A stretch of 64,000 nt of DNA from Kiritimatiellia bacterium (GTDB lineage Bacteria > Verrucomicrobiota > Kiritimatiellia > CAIVKH01), in assembly GCA_023953695.1 (NCBI GenBank), contig JAMLJG010000014.1:1-64000 (forward strand). The letters run 5' to 3'. Below the pieces are notes generated by a model. The model ran no database searches. It was given only the letters and a program-made list of their open reading frames with translations, and was not told the origin of the DNA. How positions within the stretch are numbered: position 1 is the first letter of the stretch; each line of letters starts with the position of its first letter. A program made the position numbers and the translations under genes. Below, piece by piece: positions 59,883-64,000 of the stretch.

Positions 59883-61046
59883 ATGGCCGTTGAATTGTCG
59901 TTCTGTTTGATCAATCCATACACCATCGGAAAATCGCGAACGGGCGGGGTGATTGGCCGCATCATGACGCGCACGGGCCTGGAGCTGGTGGCCTCGCGCA
60001 TGTTTGGTCCCAGCGCGGAGCTGGTCGAGCAGTATGCATCGTTGATTCGCTCGAACGCGGAAGTTCCCGAAGAAGAGCGAGGGATCCTCGCAGACTATGT
60101 TTTGAAGGCCTACAGCCCCGACGCGAAAACGGGCAAGCGTCGTCGCGTGTTGCTCCTTGCCTTTGAGGGTGAAGATGCCGTGGCCAAAGTTCGCGACGCC
60201 GTTGGCGCGCTTCGCCCCCACGCCTACTCCGGCGAGACGGTGCGCGATACGTATGGCGATTTCATAGTGGATGCGACCGGCAAGGTGACGTATGTAGAAC
60301 CGGCTGTGATGACGGCAGGATCCGAGGAATCTGTCGCAGCGACGCTCAAGCTGTGGACCTCCTATGCGGAGACCGATGGGGGCATCGTGGCTCAAGCCTA
60401 CGACGTGAGCAAAGAAAACGACGTTCAGCAAACGCTCGTTATCATCAAGCCTGACAACTTTACATTCCCCAGTTCCCGGCCCGGCAACATCATTGATATT
60501 TTTTCGCGTTCCGGCCTTCGGATTGTTGCCGCGAAGGTGAACCGCATGACTGTGGCGCAGGCGGAAGAGTTCTATGGCCCCGTTCGCGATGTGCTGCGTC
60601 AAAAGATGAAGAGCGTCATGGCCAAGCGCGGCGGCGACGCGTTGGAAAAGGAGATGGGCTTTGAGGTGCCGCCCTCTGTGCGCGATGTGGTAGGCGAGCA
60701 TTTGGGCCCTCTCTTCGGCGATATCCAATTCAATCAGATCATCGAGTTTATGACCGGCGTTTCGCCCATCGGTCTGACGAACGAGCAGAAGGTTGAGCCG
60801 GGTCGCCATCGGAGCCTTGTGTTGATCTACTCGGGAGTGAATGCGGTCGAAAAGATCCGCAAGATCCTCGGCCCAACCGATCCGAGCAAGGCGGAGCCAG
60901 GCTCCGTTCGCAAAGAGTTCGGTCGCGATATCATGGTGAACGCGGCGCACGCGTCGGATTCACCGGAAAACGCGCAGCGCGAAATGCGTATCGTGAAACC
61001 GGAGGAGGATTGGACCCGCCGGTACTACGAGAAGTATTACGCCTGA
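59883..61046 (+). CDS. ndk: Tandem nucleoside-diphosphate kinase, N-domain degenerate
   Basis: 387 aa against about 140 for a usual NDK. The C-terminal domain (about 175-387) has TLVIIKPDNF, RSGLRIVAAKV and the phosphorylated His (H356 in NAAHASDSPENAQREM), so it should be active; it carries an insert (about 235-300) rich in charged residues. The N-terminal domain (about 5-170) keeps the fold (FCLINPYTIGK, TGLELVASRMF) but its site reads EPAVMTAGSEES with no His, and the KPD lysine is gone. Likely a regulatory or pairing domain. GGGAGA before ATG 59883. Confidence 0.9.
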   Translation: MAVELSFCLINPYTIGKSRTGGVIGRIMTRTGLELVASRMFGPSAELVEQYASLIRSNAEVPEEERGILADYVLKAYSPDAKTGKRRRVLLLAFEGEDAVAKVRDAVGALRPHAYSGETVRDTYGDFIVDATGKVTYVEPAVMTAGSEESVAATLKLWTSYAETDGGIVAQAYDVSKENDVQQTLVIIKPDNFTFPSSRPGNIIDIFSRSGLRIVAAKVNRMTVAQAEEFYGPVRDVLRQKMKSVMAKRGGDALEKEMGFEVPPSVRDVVGEHLGPLFGDIQFNQIIEFMTGVSPIGLTNEQKVEPGRHRSLVLIYSGVNAVEKIRKILGPTDPSKAEPGSVRKEFGRDIMVNAAHASDSPENAQREMRIVKPEEDWTRRYYEKYYA

Positions 61047-61086
61047 ACGGATACGCCTCTTTATATTTGAGAAGAAGGATACTGCC

Positions 61087-62286
61087 ATGTTCTCTGATCG
61101 CACTCCCGCTCCGCCCGATGCCATCCTCGGATTGACCGAGGCGTGGAAGAACGATCCGAATCCGAGCAAAGTGAATCTCGGCGTCGGTGTTTTTAAGGAT
61201 GAGAAAGGGCGCACGCCGATTCTTCAATCCGTGAAGGATGCCGAAGCGCACATCCTCTCCACCGCGACAACGAAGTCCTACATGCCTATCGCGGGAGCGC
61301 CGGAATATGCTCAGCATGTGCAGGAGATGATTTTGGGCGCTGGGCATCCGGCCCTCGTGGCGAAGCGCGCACGCACCGCCCACACGCCGGGTGGCACGGC
61401 CGCCTTGCGCGTTGGCGCCGACTTCCTCAAGAAGTTTGCCCCCAATGCATCTGTGTGGGTTAGCAGCCCCACCTGGGCTAACCATAAGGGCGTATTCCAG
61501 TCGGCCGGTTTCGCCGTAAAGGAGTACCCGTACTACGATCCGTTAACCAAGGGATTGGATTTCGCGCGGATGATTGAGTCCCTGGCCAATGTGCCGGCAG
61601 GCGATATCGTTTTGCTTCACGCGTGCTGCCACAATCCGACTGGCGTGGATTTGTCGGCTCAGCAGTGGCAAGAGGTGGCGGCTGTCGCCTCCCAGCGCGG
61701 CTGGCTGCCGTTCTTAGACTTCGCTTATCAGGGCTATGGCGACGGCCTCGCAGAAGACCGCACCGGCCTGCTCGCTCTGGTGGATGCCTGCCCTGAGCTG
61801 CTCGTGGCCAGTTCCTTCTCGAAGAACTTTGGTCTGTATCAGGATCGCACGGGCGCACTGACGCTGATTGCAGCGGATTCCGCCTCGGCGACGGCATCAT
61901 TTAGCCATGTCGCGATTGCGATCCGTGTGAACTACTCGAATCCACCCGCGCACGGCGGATTGATTGTCAGTACGATTTTGGGTGACCCCGCTCGCCGCGT
62001 GAAGTGGGAAGGGGAACTTGCTGCGATGCGCGAACACATTGCGCGGACGCGAACGACCTTCGTTCAGGCACTGGCTACCCATGGTGTGCCGGGTGATTTC
62101 AGCTTCATTGCGCGGCAGAAGGGGATGTTCTCGTTCAGCGGGCTCTCCGATGCGCAGGTGAAGTTCCTGCGAGACACGAAGAGCATCTATATTGTGGGCG
62201 GTGGCCGCATCAATGTCGCGGGCATCACACCCAGCAATCTCGATTATCTCTGCGCTTCTATACGAGAAGCCTTAGCCATTCGCTGA
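61087..62286 (+). CDS. Aspartate/aromatic aminotransferase, class I (Ib-type AspC/TyrB)
   Basis: 399 aa PLP enzyme. VNLGVGVFKDEKGRTPILQS, HACCHNPTGVDLS (Asn-Pro), PLP lysine in SSFSKNFGLYQDRTGAL and the C-terminal Arg in GGGRINVAGITP identify the AspC/TyrB branch. Moves amino groups between glutamate and oxaloacetate or aromatic keto acids. 40 bases after ndk. Ends in an intrinsic terminator. Confidence 0.93.
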   Translation: MFSDRTPAPPDAILGLTEAWKNDPNPSKVNLGVGVFKDEKGRTPILQSVKDAEAHILSTATTKSYMPIAGAPEYAQHVQEMILGAGHPALVAKRARTAHTPGGTAALRVGADFLKKFAPNASVWVSSPTWANHKGVFQSAGFAVKEYPYYDPLTKGLDFARMIESLANVPAGDIVLLHACCHNPTGVDLSAQQWQEVAAVASQRGWLPFLDFAYQGYGDGLAEDRTGLLALVDACPELLVASSFSKNFGLYQDRTGALTLIAADSASATASFSHVAIAIRVNYSNPPAHGGLIVSTILGDPARRVKWEGELAAMREHIARTRTTFVQALATHGVPGDFSFIARQKGMFSFSGLSDAQVKFLRDTKSIYIVGGGRINVAGITPSNLDYLCASIREALAIR

Positions 62287-62289
62287 TCT

Positions 62290-62309
62290 AGCTCGCAAAC
62301 GGGCTTTTT
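62290..62309 (+). terminator. Rho-independent terminator after the aminotransferase gene
   Basis: AGCTCG-CAAA-CGGGCT followed by TTTTT: six pairs with one U-G, then a U-run. It begins four bases after the stop and lies before the TrpB2 gene. Confidence 0.65.
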
Positions 62310-62386
62310 CGGGCATTTCGCAATGGCCTTTAAGCGGCGGGCGTACTACGCTACGCTGCTGAAACTTTCATGGGAGACTGCACGAT

Positions 62387-63691
62387 ATGACTGCTATCCG
62401 ATTTGCCCTCGGCCAGAACGATATTCCGCGCCAGTGGTATAACTTGCTCGCCGATTTCCCCGAGCCGCTTCCTCCGCCGCTTCATCCGGGAACCAAGCAA
62501 CCGGTGACGCTGTCTGACATGACGGCGATTTTCCCAGAAAACATTGTCCGCCAGGAAATGTGTCCGGATCGGCACGTGGATATCCCCGACGAAGTCCGCG
62601 ACATTTACGCGCTTTGGCGACCGACCCCGTTGCTGCGGGCCGTTCGACTCGAGAAAGCTCTGCAAACACCCGCTCACATCTACTACAAGTATGAAGGTGT
62701 GAGTCCGGCCGGAAGCCACAAGCCGAACAGCGCGGTTGCGCAGGCATACTACAACCGCGAAGCAGGAGTAAAACGAATTGTCACCGAGACCGGAGCGGGC
62801 CAGTGGGGTTCTTCCCTGGCGCTCGCGACCAAGCTATTTGGCATCGAGTGCGTGGTCTACATGGTCCGAATCAGCTTCCAGCAGAAACCCTATCGCAAGA
62901 GCGTAATGGAGACTTGGGGCGCGACTGTGCATCCCAGCCCGACTCGCGAGACGGATTTTGGGCGTAAGGTCCTCGACGCCGATCCCGATTGTCCCGGCAG
63001 CCTGGGAATCGCGATCAGCGAAGCGCTGGAAGACGTGGTGAAGCATCCCAGCACCAAATATGCGCTGGGCAGCGTACTCAACCACGTCTGTTTGCATCAG
63101 ACGGTGATTGGGCAAGAGGCGATCCAGCAAATGGAGCTGGCGGGTGAAGACCCGGATATCATCGTGGGTTGCGTGGGGGGGGGAAGCAATTTCGCAGGCA
63201 TGACCTTCCCGTGGATCCAGCGCAAATTGGCAGGTAAGAAGGATTATCGCATCATTGCCGTTGAGCCCGCTTCCTGCGCGTCCTTGACGCGGGGGGAGTT
63301 GCGCTACGATTTTGGCGACACTGCCGGCATGACGCCGCTGATGATGATGCACACACTGGGGCGCGAGTTTATTCCGCCGCGCATTCACGCCGGGGGTCTT
63401 CGCTATCACGGCATGGCGCCGATGGTGAGTCACGCCTATAAGCTAGGTCTCATTGAGGCCGTGGCGCATCGGCAGACCAAGGTATTTGAGAGCGCGGTCA
63501 CCTTTGCTCGCAGCGAAGGATTGATCCCGGCCCCGGAGCCATCTCACGCGATCTCGGCTGTGATTGACGAGGCCATCAAGGCGCGAGAAGAGGGGCGAAA
63601 GAAGGTCATCCTCTTTAATCTATGCGGTCACGGCATGTTGGATATGAGCGCATACGAGGCCTTCCTCGCGGGCAAATTAGTGGATGAATAA
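62387..63691 (+). CDS. trpB2: TrpB2-type tryptophan synthase beta-like protein
   Basis: 434 aa. The long N-terminus ([20 protein letters not shown]) is the mark of TrpB2 and not TrpB1. PLP lysine K112 in [39 protein letters not shown] for the phosphate and [16 protein letters not shown]. TrpB2 enzymes make tryptophan from indole and serine without TrpA, and some may use phosphoserine. No trpA lies next to it. An AspC/TyrB gene precedes it behind a terminator, so they are probably separate units. Confidence 0.94.
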   Translation: MTAIRFALGQNDIPRQWYNLLADFPEPLPPPLHPGTKQPVTLSDMTAIFPENIVRQEMCPDRHVDIPDEVRDIYALWRPTPLLRAVRLEKALQTPAHIYYKYEGVSPAGSHKPNSAVAQAYYNREAGVKRIVTETGAGQWGSSLALATKLFGIECVVYMVRISFQQKPYRKSVMETWGATVHPSPTRETDFGRKVLDADPDCPGSLGIAISEALEDVVKHPSTKYALGSVLNHVCLHQTVIGQEAIQQMELAGEDPDIIVGCVGGGSNFAGMTFPWIQRKLAGKKDYRIIAVEPASCASLTRGELRYDFGDTAGMTPLMMMHTLGREFIPPRIHAGGLRYHGMAPMVSHAYKLGLIEAVAHRQTKVFESAVTFARSEGLIPAPEPSHAISAVIDEAIKAREEGRKKVILFNLCGHGMLDMSAYEAFLAGKLVDE

Positions 63692-63861
63692 AGGCTAATT
63701 GCACTCGCCGTGCCCTCGATTCTCACTTTTTTCAGTTGATTCACAGAGAATGTTTCGCCTATTTGTTATGGAAATCACGCCGGAGTTCCTAGTCGCTGAC
63801 TCAACGGGTGACAGGCAAAGAAAAAATGCGACAGTAGAAAGAGCTAGAGGTAGAGCAGGTA

Positions 63862-64000
63862 GTGAACATATTCGTTGGCAATCTTCCGTACAGTGCTACG
63901 GACGCGGATCTTCGGTCCGCTTTTGAAGCACATGGTACAGTCAGCTCGGCGAGCGTGATCCTGGACAAATTCACGGGCAAGTCTCGAGGCTTCGGCTTCG
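63862..64000 (+). CDS. RRM RNA-binding protein (3' end outside window)
   Basis: 46 codons are visible from GTG 63862. RNP2 is [15 protein letters not shown] and RNP1 is KSRGFGF, with [10 protein letters not shown] before it: a clear RRM like the small glycine-rich RNA-binding proteins of cyanobacteria and many other bacteria, which act in RNA handling and cold response. AGGTAGAGCAGGTA precedes the start. The preceding 170 bases hold no gene that I can support. Confidence 0.92.
   Translation, partial: MNIFVGNLPYSATDADLRSAFEAHGTVSSASVILDKFTGKSRGFGF

Noticed and set aside
63699..63926. 75-codon frame before the RRM gene
   Set aside because: Its end overlaps the clearly coding RRM frame in another phase, and there is no ribosome site or motif.

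Overview
The window is 64 kb of GC-rich, densely packed chromosome with about 51 protein genes. I see no rRNA, tRNA, phage, insertion sequence or CRISPR array. The content points to a Gram-negative, rod-forming, oxygen-using bacterium: lipoproteins including an LpoB-type one, PBP1C with alpha-2-macroglobulin, mreBCD-mrdA-rodA, and a glycine oxidase route to thiazole. A Leu in the FabD nucleophile elbow, an InhA-like FabI, type III glutamine synthetase and a LpoB/COG3014 lipoprotein pair fit a member of, or near, the Planctomycetes-Verrucomicrobia-Lentisphaerae group better than Proteobacteria. That placement is inference and weak.

Layout. 1-4700: the end of an alpha-2-macroglobulin gene and pbpC. 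4711-10580 (minus): upp, then a thiamin operon cytX-thiO-thiS-thiG-thiDE read from a promoter and TPP riboswitch at 10439-10578. 10660-11266: a PAS-domain gene broken by one extra T in a T8 run. 11268-17687: add, fabI, ligA, a COG3014 lipoprotein gene and lpoB, all minus. 17857-25027: rsmD-coaD, then yceD-rpmF-plsX-fabH-fabD-fabG-acpP-fabF, the fatty-acid operon. 25112-34370: a DHH phosphoesterase, mreB, mreC-mreD-mrdA-rodA-rng (elongasome plus RNase G/E) and nadD-rsfS. 34534-37463: acs and lplA. 37464-49656: a nitrogen block of glnN, nadE, a NifA-like sigma-54 activator, gltB and gltD. 49735-58497: a conserved gene of unknown role, a DEAD-box helicase, a DCC protein, glgP, an oligoribonuclease-like exonuclease, a dihydrouridine synthase and an aldo/keto reductase. 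58558-63691: an RNA m5C methyltransferase (minus), a two-domain NDP kinase, an aspartate aminotransferase and a TrpB2-type tryptophan synthase. 63862-64000: the start of an RRM RNA-binding protein.

How it works together. The two ammonia-assimilation genes (glnN and gltB) each carry a TTGGCACG -24 box upstream, and a sigma-54 activator gene lies between them, so the block looks like a self-contained nitrogen regulon. The NadE in the same block lacks the cysteine of its glutaminase site, so it probably uses free ammonia. Its gene also carries, in the interdomain linker, a pair of TTCCAA-N3-TTGGAA palindromes exactly 32 bp apart. The same pair with the same spacing lies in the gap after the broken PAS gene. 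The wall genes (pbpC, lpoB, mre/mrd/rod) and lipid genes make up a typical growth core. I found no clear multi-gene system of a wholly new kind. The most unusual signals are the paired palindromes, the degenerate NadE site, the probable AUA start of rsfS and the NDP kinase with one dead domain.
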